From Coccinella septempunctata (lineage: Eukaryota > Arthropoda > Insecta > Coleoptera > Coccinellidae), in assembly GCF_907165205.1 (NCBI RefSeq), contig NC_058192.1:28424001-28488000 (forward strand): a DNA stretch of 64,000 bases, read 5' to 3'. A program made the position numbers and the translations under genes. The first letter of the stretch is position 1, and each line of letters begins with the position of its first letter. This document shows, in pieces, positions 1-10,040 of this stretch. The notes under the pieces were generated by a model. That model was not told the DNA's origin and did no database searches. It saw only the letters and a program-made list of their open reading frames with translations.

Positions 1-17
1 CACAGAAAACCACTTCA

Positions 18-1011
18 GTGGAGGAGAGACGAGAAAGAATCCCCCCAGTCACCCTGAGAGGTACGTCAGAATGGACGTCCATTTCGAACGCGTTAATGCG
101 AAACGGCATTAACTATAGCAGAGCGACAACTGTGAAGGACGGAATTAGGGTCGTCTCACAAAACCCACAAGATCACCGTAGGATGACTGAATTCCTCCAC
201 AAAATCAACAGAGAGTTTTACACTCTCCAACGAGAGGAGGAGAAGAAAATTTACGCGGTAGTGTAGATACCTACCGCTGGATGCAGATATCCCGACGATA
301 TTTGACGACCTCAAGGATCAAGGAATCGTCGATGCTGAGGTCATAAGGATGACCTCAAATATAACAAAGAGGCCGATGTCCTTATTGCTGGTTAAAACCC
401 AGAATAAGGGTATCTTCGAGGTGAGAAGGCTCTACAACATGAACCGTGTTGTTGAACCTAAGAGAAAGACGACCGGGCCTGGACAATGTTATCACGTCAG
501 CGATATGAACATGCTAAAATTAAGTGCACTTTTCCACGGAGGTGCGTGAAATGCTCGGCAAATCACAGCACTAAGGAGTGCACGCTCACCAGGGACAACG
601 AGTAGCGAAATGCTCCTTGTGTTCTCTGTGGAGAGCAAGGACGTCCAGCCAGCTACAAGGGATGTAGCGAATGGAAATTGGTCACTTAAAAGACCTAGAG
701 ATCGCCAAGATCGAACCAAACCAGCTCGAGGCCAACACAAAATACTCTGAAGCCAGCCCAAAACTTTTCGGAAGTGAAGAAACCCCAGGAAACTGAAACC
801 AAAGCAGTCAAAGAGACGAAGAAACCAGAGAAAAAGACGGAAAAGGCAAAAACCTTCAAAAAAGTAGAAATCAGGAAAGGAATTTCGGAATCACTGAGGA
901 ACTGGATAAGTTCACGAAAAACCCAGCACGATGATGCAGAATCTGGAGAAAGAGATTGAGAAGAAGATGCAGCAAATTATTAAGAATATTCAATGGCTGA
1001 TAGTACGATAA
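18..1011 (+). pseudogene. ORF1 (gag-like, CCHC zinc-knuckle) of jockey-like copy A, broken
   Basis: ORF1 proteins of jockey-like LINEs bind element RNA and usually carry CCHC knuckles. Here frames are split: an N-terminal piece (18-266), a middle piece (349-549) and a lysine-rich C-terminal piece (774-1011). Around 480-660 the pieces read CYH...H...C, then CVKCSANHSTKECTL, then CVLCGEQ...C across frame changes, which is the expected knuckle row. The last frame, beginning near 929, ends at a TAA at 1009-1011 and overlaps the ORF2 start ATG at 993, as is common in these elements. At least three frame changes prevent a full protein. The start upstream of 18 lies outside or at the window edge. 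Confidence 0.7.
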
Positions 1012-3645
1012 AGAACAATCTCATAATCGTGTCTTGGAACGTTGAAGGAGAGAGCCCGCAGACCCGAATTCGAAGAACTGATTGAAGAGAAGAGACCGGA
1101 TGTCATAACTCTTCAAGAAACAAGACTTAACCCCAACGTTCGGATAGCATTTCCCAATTACGATATCTACAGAAATGATAGACCTAACAGCACAGAAGGC
1201 GTTGCTATACTGGCTAGAAGAAATATGGATCACCATTTCGACCAAATATTCAATAGTCAAGAAGTAGAAGCAATATCGATAATTGTGAATACCAATCGAG
1301 GACAAGTGAAGATTATTTCGACTTATAAATCACCGGATAAGGACATGCTGGAAGAATATCTAAAAATGCTACTAGAAGGAAGACACCCGAAAATCATGAT
1401 TGGTGATCTTAACTGCGAATCGCAGGAATGGAACAGTGGGGTGGAAAATACCAACGGGAGAAGACTGAAGATTTATGCTGAAAAATTTAATGCAGTTGTG
1501 ATAGGACCTGATATACCGACCTACATACCAAGAGTAAATGGACTACCTGATGTACTGGACATTGTCGTAATGAGACAGAAGAAATCAGCATTGATACAAT
1601 AGAAGACGGAACTTCAGACCACAATCCCATAGAATTCATAGTGGGACATGGCCCAAGAAACGGAGAAGAGACACAAACCAAGGATCGCACAGACTAGGAG
1701 AAATATAAGAATTTACTTCAGGAGAAAATCACGGAAATTCCCCAAATAAACACCCGGGATGAATCAGATGAAGCAGTTGAAAAATTGGAAAATCAAATAA
1801 AAGAAGCCTATGAAGAAAGCACCAAGAGAATAAGGAAACCAATTCCGAAACATTCACATGGAGATACGCCAAGGGATGTAAAGGAACTTATAAAAAAAAC
1901 AGAAGACTCAGAAAAATCTACAGAACAACAAAAAGATAAGAAGACAAGAAGAAACTGAATAAGCATAGTCAGATATTGAAAAATGCTTTAACTGAACTGC
2001 GTAATAAGAGATGGCACCAGAGATTAAGTGAACTGAATACAATAGATCACTCAGCTTGGAAAATGCTAAAACGCTTACGACGAGAACGGACAGTTATACC
2101 TCCACTGCATGGAGCAAACGGAATGGTATATACGAGACTTGAAAAAGCCGAAGCACTTGCCGACTCAATTGAGAGAGAAGCCAGAATGAACTACAGAAAT
2201 GATGGTGACAATGAAGATCTAGAAGAAGAAGTGGAGGCAAACGAAGAACTGATGATGGAACCACCGGAAACCGAAATCATTCCAAAACTGGCTTCACCAA
2301 CATAGCTCAAAGAGATCATAATTAAATTGAAAAACAGGAAAGCGCCGGTAGAACATAGGATTACGAATTATATGTTGAAGAAATTGCCTAGAAAAGGAAT
2401 AGCAGCCTTGACGAATATTACAAACGGAGTGATGAGGACCAAATACTACCCAAAGAGATGGAAAACTGCACAAATGATAGTTTTCAACAAGCCTGGAAAA
2501 GAACGGAAATTTCCTCAAAATTATAGACCAATCAGCTTACTATCAGCACTAGGAAAAATCGTCGAGAGGGTTATCGCTAAAAGGCTGAATGAGGAAACAG
2601 AAATGTTGAAGATAATTCCACTCGAACAATTTGGATTTCGACGAGAACATTCGACTGAACTCCAATTGCTACGGCTCATAGAATACGTCACCGAAGGAAT
2701 GCAGACCAAACAGGCCACAGGATTAGTTCTGATGGATATCGAGAGAGCTTTTGATAGAGTATGGCACGAAGGTCTAATCTACAAGATGAAAAAAGCAGGA
2801 TATTCGACCAAGCTATGCCAGATTATAAGGATCTATCTGAGGAATAGAAACTTTTATGTGAAGATAGATGGAGCAACCTCTCAAACCAGACAATTGGAAG
2901 CGGAAGTGCCTCAGGGATCGGTACTTGGACCTCTGCTTTACGTAATATACGTTTATGATATCCCGAAGAATGCTAGAAATATGCTCACCTTGTACGCAGA
3001 TGACACGGGAATAGCGTTCAGACATCGACGCCCAGAGATCATACACCAGAGACTGAGGAAGCCATAGATGAATTACTCAAATGGTGCATCAAATGGAAAA
3101 TCCAAATCAATGGAAGAAAGGCTCAAGCAATATTACTGCAAAAGAGCAGATTGAGGATAGAAGAAAACCTTGAAGTTGATGGAGAAGAGGTTGAATGGAA
3201 AAATGAAGCAACATACCTAGGAGTGAAGCTTGACAGAGGACTCTCATGGAAAAACCCCATCAAATGTGCAGTTGATAAAACAAAAGCCGCAATGAGTAGA
3301 CTTTATCCACTCATAGGCATATGAATAAGAACATCAAGTTAACGATGATTAAAACTATCGCGCGACCACAACTCACTTATGGATCGGCGGCATGAGGCTT
3401 CGCAGCCAAGACCCACATCAAGAGAATACAGGCCACTGAGAATAAACTCCTAAGAATGGCGATGGATGTACCCTGGTTTGTTAGGAACAAACAAATCTAC
3501 AAGGACTTGGAATGGGAACCAGTTACAGAATTTATGAAGAGAAAGGCGGAAAGGATATTCGACAAAGCCAAACAACATCCCACGGAAGAAGCTAGAAGGT
3601 CAAGAACCCACCACCGAAGACCGAGAGATCAGTTAAGGATTTAAA
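993..3645 (+). pseudogene. ORF2 (endonuclease + reverse transcriptase) of jockey-like copy A, broken
   Basis: ORF2 makes the nick and the cDNA in target-primed reverse transcription. From the ATG at 993 the frame reads IIVSWNVEG, then shifts near 1045-1060 into RPDVITLQETRL (catalytic Glu), GDLNCE (GDxN) and VLDIVV, an APE-like endonuclease to about 1600. RT motifs follow at 2327-3067: NYRPISLLSALGKIVERV, LVLMDIERAFDRVWHEG, EVPQGSVLGPLLY and LYADDTGIA (YADD). The C-terminal part continues in other frames to 3645, with LTYGSAA and PWFVRNKQIYKDL. Breaks near 1050, 1600, 2305 and 3067 plus later stops show it is inactive. Copy B at 51.3 kb is the same family. Confidence 0.85.
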
Positions 3646-3861
3646 TGTTACCAAAAAAGAGCTTAACCTATAAAAGCTATAGGCAGCATACAACTATCAA
3701 CACGACTATGATCGTGTGAGGGTCCAGAAACCATAAAAGTCAACTGGTTGATAGGCAAAATGCCCGGAACCTATGAAGAAGCAGTTAAGGGTTTTTAGTG
3801 CTCGAGCTCAAGAGAGAGAGAAACCCCCACAACCCCCTTGCTACACTAAAAAAAAAACAGA

Positions 3862-6851
3862 ACCTTGCTAGACAACCCCAAGGCCGACCGACCAGAGAGG
3901 CGTATTGCCCTAATCGATAAGGAACTGCAACGAACATCCATTGCAATAGTTGCCTTAAGCGAGACACGCTTTTCAGACGAAGATATCTTGGTAGAACAAG
4001 CGTATACTTTTTTCTGGAAAGGCTTGTCGGAAGGCGAAATCAGACAACATGGCGAAGGCTTTGCCATTAGAAATGACCTAGCCGCCAAACTAACCGAAAA
4101 TCCAGTTGGCATCTCAGAAAGTTATGACCCTACGCTTTCCCGCAGCGAATAACACGTTTGTGAACATCATTGCAGTATATGCACCCACTTTGAACTCCTC
4201 TGACAAATTAAAGGACACTTTCTACGAAACACTTGTTGCTACATTAAGTAAAATCCCAAAACGGGAACGAATTATTCTCCTTGGAGACTTCAACGCCAGA
4301 GTGGGTAGATGTCAAGGCTCAGAACTGTGGCCAGGAATAATAGGGAAACACGCAACTCGCGCTCAGTTTATTGGCATACTCTCGACTATGTAATCGTGAG
4401 AAGAAAAGATTTGAAAGCGGTGTTGGTCACTTAACCCAGAGCAGATCTGGAGTGCTGAACTGATCATAGGCAATCTCGAGAATGAAAATCTCAATGCTCC
4501 CAAAATACCAACGCAACCCAAACCATCTAAGAGAGCTCCTTCAAATCTCCAAACTACAAAACCCTTCTACAAAAGAAAAGTTCGTAGCTGCCGTCAAAGA
4601 TAGCCTAACAACACCGGATTATAACGACGACATTGAGAGTCATTGGCTCCGCTTTAAGTCATCTCTTACAAATACAGCGAAAGAAATACTGGGCAGAGAA
4701 CGGTCCCGAAAATCCCCAGACTGGTTCGCCGACAGCGAAACTCATATCGCACCTCCTTTGGAGGAAAAACACAAAGCGATGAAAACGGCAATCAACAAGC
4801 CTGGCGATGTTGCAGCTCAAAAGAGTCTTAGAAACATAAAACGCGAGGTCCGTCAAGAAATAAAAAAAAATCAAGGATAGCTGGTGGAAAAAAAAAGCTA
4901 GGGAAATACAAGCTTACGCCGATAACCATGACTACAGGCGTTTTTTCGAAGCTATTAAAACTGTTTATGGTCCAAGCAGAAAAACTAACTTTCCTATAAG
5001 AGATGCTCATGGAGCTATACTAACTGACGACTAAAAAATTCTCGAAAGATGGAAGGAGCATTACTCTCAAGTCTTGAATCAAAATAACGACTCGGATTTA
5101 TCCATTGTAGACCTGCTCTTCGCATTAAGTCCGATGACATCGCTTGATGACGAAATCTCAAGGTCGGAAATCTTAAGTGCGATAAAAAATATGAAAAAAG
5201 GCACCTGGTCTAGACGGCGTTCCAGCGGAGATATTCAAAGCTCTGGATGAAGACATTGTCAACAGTCTCCTAGCACTATTCCGCAAGATCTGGGAACAAG
5301 AAGATGTGCCACAAGACTTCAGAGATGCTTTAGTTATCAACCTCTATAAAAACAAAGGCGATACGTCAAATTGCAACAATTACAGGGCATTATGGTTGCT
5401 TAGCGTGGCCGGCAAAATTTCTCCTGAAGATTATGTCTGATTCCACTCTTAGAGAAGCTTTTACCCGAATCTCAGTGCGGCTTTCGACCAAATCGAGATA
5501 TGGTAGACCTAATTTTCACACTGCGGCAGCTGCAAGAGGTGGCCCTTGAACAACAATCAAAGATCTATACAGCCTACATCGATTTAAGTAAGGCCTTCGT
5601 CTCAGTGAATCGGAGAAAGCTATGGAAAATCATGGGAAGCCTTAAAGTACCCGAAAAATTCTTAGCAGTGTGTAAAAGCCTTCATACCAACAACACCGCT
5701 AGAATACAGCATAATGGTTCTACAACCAACCATTTCTTAACCAACTCTGGAATAAAACAAGGCTGCCTGTTAGGGCCTTTACTGTTCAATATTTTCGCCA
5801 TAGATGACTCGATAATTGCTGACATGAGTATACCTGTAAGAGGAATAGTGGTATAAGATTCAAATTTGATGTAGGCCTATTTAACCTGAAGCGCCTCAGG
5901 GCAAAAACCCGTTCAAAGTTTATCACGGAACTTCATTATGCAGACGACTGCGCACTTATCGCTAGCAATCCAGAGGATTTACAAAACCAAAATCCTGGTA
6001 AGTCCGCCAGAAAGCCTTCAAACAAATATCATCCTGGAGAATGAAACTCTGGAACAGGTCGAGCAATTCAAATACTTGGAAAGCTTCATAAATACTAAGG
6101 TTAACCTAGACACGGAAATACACAACCGTATCAATTCGGCATCACGGGCATTCTGGAAGCTAGCGGTCAGAGTGTTTCAAAATCACGACCTCAATCTGAC
6201 GATCAAGACAGCTGTTTACAAAGCAGTCGTCCTCCCAACGCTTCTTTACGGAAGCGAAAGCTGGACGCCCTACAGGCGACATATTCAACAGCTTGAACAA
6301 ACGCAACAACGTCATCTAAGACAGATAATGCACATCAGATGAATCCACAAAGTTTCGAATGCAGAAAGTCTTGCAACGCGCGAGTTGTACAACAATTGAG
6401 ACTCAAGTAACAGTAACGAGGGCCCGACTCAGATGGAGCACATTCTGAGGATGCAAGACACAAGACTCCCCAAAGTAGCTCTGTATGGCGAATTGACAGA
6501 GGGAGCCCGGAAACCAGGAGGCCAGTATAAGCGGTTTAAAGATACACTACATCAATCCCTAAAATCTGTTGATGCCAATCATAACTGGGAACCACTAGTC
6601 AGACAGGTCACAGTGGAGGTCTATGGTGCACAGTTATAATGGAGACTCGAGAAGAATACAGCTGTGGCCAGATCTGGTCGGTGACTATCCATGTCCGGAG
6701 TGTGGAAGGATCTGTAGCTCGCGGTTGGGTCTCTTCAGTCACAGGAGGGCACACAGTCGCAATTAGCCCTAAGGAATTATTAGTCTGTTCTTTTTTTTAT
6801 GTATTTTTTGTCGATTCATTTCCGGTAACGGGATACAGTAATGAATGAATG
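3862..6851 (+). mobile_element. RTE-like non-LTR retrotransposon, copy A, 5'-truncated
   Basis: The copy begins inside the endonuclease, at RTLLDNPKADRPERR, directly after the A-run of the upstream jockey-like copy. It runs through RT to a C-terminal zinc finger and ends in a short ATGA microsatellite (6838-6851). A microsatellite rather than poly-A tail is typical of RTE-clade elements. A second fragment of the same family lies at 46785-47343. Many frameshifts are present. It is unclear whether this copy inserted at the poly-A tail of the jockey copy or the reverse. Confidence 0.8.
3865..6766 (+). pseudogene. RTE-like endonuclease/reverse transcriptase ORF, broken, with C-terminal C2H2 finger
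   Basis: Pieces in several frames read, in order: endonuclease (IAIVALSETRFSDED with catalytic Glu; IIAVYAPT; IILLGDFNARVG, GDxN), linker, and RT (AYIDLSKAFVSVNRRKLW; GIKQGCLLGPLLFN; HYADDCALIAS with the YADD at about 5936-5947). The thumb follows (EQVEQFKYLESFINT; RINSASRAFWKL; LPTLLYGSESW). The last frame ends CPECGRICSSRLGLFSHRRAH, a C2H2 finger starting at 6692, with stop TAG at 6764-6766. Such proteins are often annotated as 'craniofacial development protein 2-like', but they are retrotransposon endonucleases. Frame breaks near 4100, 4390, 4880, 5030, 5440, 5860 and 6340 inactivate it. Confidence 0.82.
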
Positions 6852-6944
6852 ACCACATTGACCACGCATTATTGTCAAAAATATAAAAATTACCCACCTA
6901 ACGCGGCACATCATTTTTATTTTCAGTTGATTCCTTAAGTCAGT

Positions 6945-7360
6945 ATTAAGATACGGCATAATTTTTTGGGGACTTAGAGAAAATTTAGAAACTGTGTTTG
7001 TTATTCAAAAAAGGGTAATTAGGGTTATATATAAAATGAAATACAGAGAAAGCTGTAGAGAAGTATTCAAACAAAAAGGTATTCTAACAATGAGCGGCTT
7101 ATATTTGAATGATTGTTTGCTTTTTCTGTTTAAGAATAAAAATAACTTCATAACTATGAAAAATACTCATCAAGATCATTGGACATAAACTTTCCTATAC
7201 ACAGATTAACATTAACAGAAAACAACCCATCATACATGTGTATTAGAATATTTAATAAACTACCAAAAAAAATAAAATCCATCTGTAATATAAAAAAATT
7301 CAAGAGAGAAATTTATTCTCTATTGTTAAACTTAGAGCCATATAGCCTAGCAGAGTATTT

Positions 7361-7370
<10 letters not shown>
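6945..7370 (+). pseudogene. 3' fragment of a CR1-like ORF2 (C-terminal RT region)
   Basis: The frame from about 6960 reads YGIIFWG, VIQKRVIRVIYKMKYRESCR, GILTMSGLYLNDCLLFLF, then after a frame change PIHRLTLTENNPSYMCIRIFNKLP and LEPYSLAEYFD. This matches, block by block, the C-terminus of the intact ORF2 at 16507-19437 (YGIVCWGN, MKYRQSCRGVFRAGN, LTGLYV, MYMCMKMFNALP, CEPYNIKEYFDF). It is therefore the last roughly 140 codons of a related element, truncated at its 5' end. It runs straight into a TA microsatellite, which may be the element tail. Confidence 0.75.

Positions 7371-7395
<25 letters not shown>
7363..7395. repeat. (TA)n microsatellite
   Basis: An uninterrupted TA run of about 33 bp follows the CR1-like fragment. 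A second TA run lies at about 7538-7558, beyond an inserted hairpin. Confidence 0.95.
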
Positions 7396-7397
<2 letters not shown>

Positions 7398-7508
7398 GAA
7401 TTTCAAGGCTGTTCGACTAGGTTTTTTTTTTGGGCGAAATGAAGGTCAATTCGTTCTCGTTCATTTCGCCCAAAAAAAACCTAGTCGAACAGCCTTGAAA
7501 TTCATTAT
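7393..7508. repeat. near-perfect snapback hairpin between two TA tracts
   Basis: The arms 7393-7442 and 7461-7508 are reverse complements over about 48-50 bp. The only difference is the length of a T/A run (10 versus 8). The loop is about 18 bp. The arms contain the block TTCAAGGCTGTTCGACTAGG. The structure looks like a snapback MITE or a recent inverted duplication that landed in the TA microsatellite; no coding potential is visible. Confidence 0.9.
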
Positions 7509-7537
7509 ACCTTCACGACTATTACTTCAATAAAATT

Positions 7538-7558
7538 ATATATATATATATATATATA
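7538..7558. repeat. (TA)n microsatellite, second tract
   Basis: A second TA run beyond the hairpin. The two tracts are probably parts of one original microsatellite, split by the hairpin and about 30 bp of extra sequence. Confidence 0.85.
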
Positions 7559-7917
7559 TTCTTTCGATATAGAGCATTACAATCTTGAACAGCAAACAAT
7601 AATTATAGCATGTGTATGAGATACAGTTTTAGCAGAGGTTAGCGTAACAGGGTACCATACCAATTGGTGTATGATACAAGAGCTTAGGGAAAAACCTCAG
7701 TAAAAAACCCTTTCTCCCCGTGAGTGTAGTGGATTGTAATTGCTCACGAAATAAGCTGAAATATTTCATATTGAAGGGCATCTCGCACTGCAAAAATTAG
7801 AGTATTCTGATGCAAACTTAGTTTAATCTTTCCTGCTTTTTTTTTTGACGTCATTTCATTTATTGTTGTGCTTATATACGTTATGTGAACATGTACATTA
7901 TTTGAAATAAAGTGGTG

Positions 7918-7938
7918 TTATTATTATTATTATTATTA
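7918..7938 (+). repeat. (TTA)n tract after an AATAAA signal; candidate LINE 3' tail
   Basis: Seven TTA units directly follow 'gaaataaagtggtg'. AATAAA plus a short trinucleotide tail is a common 3' end of CR1-like elements, so 7560-7917 may be a non-LTR 3' UTR. No RT frame joins it, so the assignment is weak. Confidence 0.4.
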
Positions 7939-7939
7939 C

Positions 7940-9195
7940 AGTTTAATAGGATAACTTTTTTTAATGCGAACCATTCGGACAAATAGGCAACAAGAAATAG
8001 TCCTCAATTTCATGTCATTACATGAATTACCTTCTGAAACGGATTTCGCACTTATAACATTTGACCCTATTATCCAATTTTTCCGGGTCCTGTCAAATAA
8101 GTAGTTCACTTTAATTAATTTCGATATACGTGCTATTTTATGGACCTCATTACGTCTTAAATTTTACGGAGGCGGGCCCGAATTGCAGGTTTCTTTTCTA
8201 CAACCAGGGATGGGCTGAAGCCCAATGTTTCTAACTGGTTTAAAAATTTGCCGACTGCTTCGAAAATTTACTCTTCAGCATGGGGGAGGATAGCAGATTT
8301 TTGGAATGGGTAATACACCCCTGGACAAAAAAAACGGACAGAAAATTTCTTCACCAAATTCATTTTAACATAACTTCAAAGGTATGCATCGATCATGACA
8401 ACCTTTTTGTTGTCTATTTGTAGCTTATTTCATCTAGTTTATCACTTGATGTCGAGTCTGCAGGAATTTCAATTGAAATAGAAATACAGGGTAGAACTGA
8501 AAGTTGCAATTTCCTCCAATCTACTGAACACCTTGTGGAGATAATTAGTTACGCAATGATAGGTCTTAACATTCTTGTAATTCTCCGTTAATTCTTTCGA
8601 AAGGTACCCATTCCCTACCACTGTATTCTTTGTTGCTAAGTCACGGCTTGCTCCTTCACAGTGGTCCAGGAATGTTAGGCTTTTTCTACCTAAATAATGT
8701 ATTTTTCAATACATTTATATGAATACCCAAAATTTCCTCCACATCGTTCTAGGCCATTACACAGTATACTGTGTAAAATAAAACTCGTTTCTAACTTTGT
8801 TCAAATTTAAGTTGAAATAATCTGCATTTCTGCAGTTATTTCACCTGGTGTTATACCTAATAGACCATGCATTGATAGTTTGTGAAATCCGGTTGTTAAG
8901 GTGCTTTGAAAATTAAAAAATGAACAGGGTATTTCATTTGAATTAACGGAGAGGGCCCGTGTACCATTGAATTTAAAATCTGTCCCAGTATTTTCATAAT
9001 TTTTTAACACAAGGTCCAGCAATTTTATTTCATAAGTGGTTTCCACACTTTATATATTTGTTATAATAATAATGTATTTCTAGGTAGAGGTGGAGGCACA
9101 CAGTTAATTAACAATAAAGCTTGCGTACAACTCAGAAGCGAATAATTTGCTATGAGTCCCTGCGCGCTCGTTATAAACTTTTTTTTGATTCACAG
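7940..9195. other. intergenic, no gene recognised
   Basis: This stretch is A+T-rich with only short, uncharacteristic frames. A phrase near 8320 ('cccctggacaaaaaaaacgg') resembles Tc1/mariner ends but has no partner I could find. Confidence 0.5.
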
Positions 9196-9379
9196 AATTT
9201 GTGGAAACTGATACCGACCGAGGCTACCAGACGTCGTTTCTCACAAATATCATATCAACATCAAAAATGAGTGCGTGCAATCGAGGAAGAATTCGATAAA
9301 GATCCTGAAAGTAAAATTAACTTTGATCTGATGTTTCTCGATCCAACGCCAGAATTAATCGAAACTGTTTACTGCCTAG
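9196..9379 (+). pseudogene. possible relic exon of an unidentified protein gene
   Basis: A polypyrimidine stretch and CAG (ending at 9195) precede a frame that reads LWKLIPTEATRRRF, hits a TGA at 9268-9270, and continues RAIEEEFDKDPESK and FDLMFLDPTPELIETVYCLG. A donor-like AG|GTGTGA follows at 9379/9380; otherwise the frame stops at TAA 9388-9390. The composition (E/D/K-rich, then a hydrophobic patch) looks protein-like and unlike the surrounding DNA. Acceptor, open frame and donor together suggest an exon, but the in-frame TGA argues for a dead copy or a wrong frame. I do not recognise the family. Confidence 0.3.
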
Positions 9380-9896
9380 GTGTGAATTAAAGTTTACCAT
9401 TGATTCACGTATACGTATGTAACTGCGTCCATTTCAACTTCGTGGAAAGTTTATAAATAAATCGGGTTCAATCTATAGGATCAAATTGTGCAAAACCACG
9501 ACGGATAACAGAATTTTCGTTTTGTTCCTTTATCACAAAATATACGATTCGCTAATCAAAATGGATCATTGAAATCCGCATATCTCAAATATATCGGAAA
9601 AGATTTTTTCATTTTTTCATATTGCATTTTGCGGTATTTACTTACGGAAATTTCGATTTCAGAAGTATTCTCTCACAAACATTCTACGTTACTTTGATAG
9701 ACTTAATAATATAACGTGCGTTATAAAAATTCATTGTCAAGTAGGCTACGGAATTCGCACAAAACCGAGCGATTTCTGACACGTTATGTTGTCAGCACTA
9801 TGCTACGTTGCCGGTGCATTATCGATTTATTTCAATCGTTTTGTTTTGCTCCAAAAGTTAGGTTAACTCCAGTGAACTTTGGTTTTGGCTTTCTAA

Positions 9897-10037
9897 TGGC
9901 CGTATGCACCGTTTGATTGAACGAAGCTTAAGCTCCAAAACGACGTTTAAGCATAGAATCTCTATCTCTATTCTCTCTATGGAAAAAAAGGATGTTTAAG
10001 GAATTAATCTCGCTTAATGAAACGGTGCATATGGCCA
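9897..10037. mobile_element. 141-bp MITE with TAA target duplication
   Basis: The ends are inverted repeats: TGGCCGTATGCACCGTTT on the left against TGGCCATATGCACCGTTT read inward from the right, continuing with weaker matches. TAA lies immediately outside both ends (9894-9896 and 10038-10040). A 3-bp TWA duplication is typical of PIF/Harbinger elements. It has no coding capacity. Confidence 0.75.
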
Positions 10038-10040
10038 TAA

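Larger units (their letters stand above)
1..3858 (+). mobile_element. jockey-like non-LTR retrotransposon, copy A (left end cut by window)
   Basis: The segment carries ORF1 (zinc-knuckle, gag-like) followed by ORF2 (APE-type endonuclease, then reverse transcriptase), the order of jockey-clade LINEs. It ends in a short 3' UTR and an A-run at about 3848-3858. The same 3' UTR words (a 'tgcccggaacc' block, then 'accccca', then 'cccccttgcta' before the A-run) recur at the end of copy B near 53330-53488, which fixes the 3' boundary. Frameshifts and stops in both ORFs make it a dead copy. It abuts a 5'-truncated RTE-like element with almost no spacer. Jockey-clade assignment is by domain order and motif style only. 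Confidence 0.85.
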
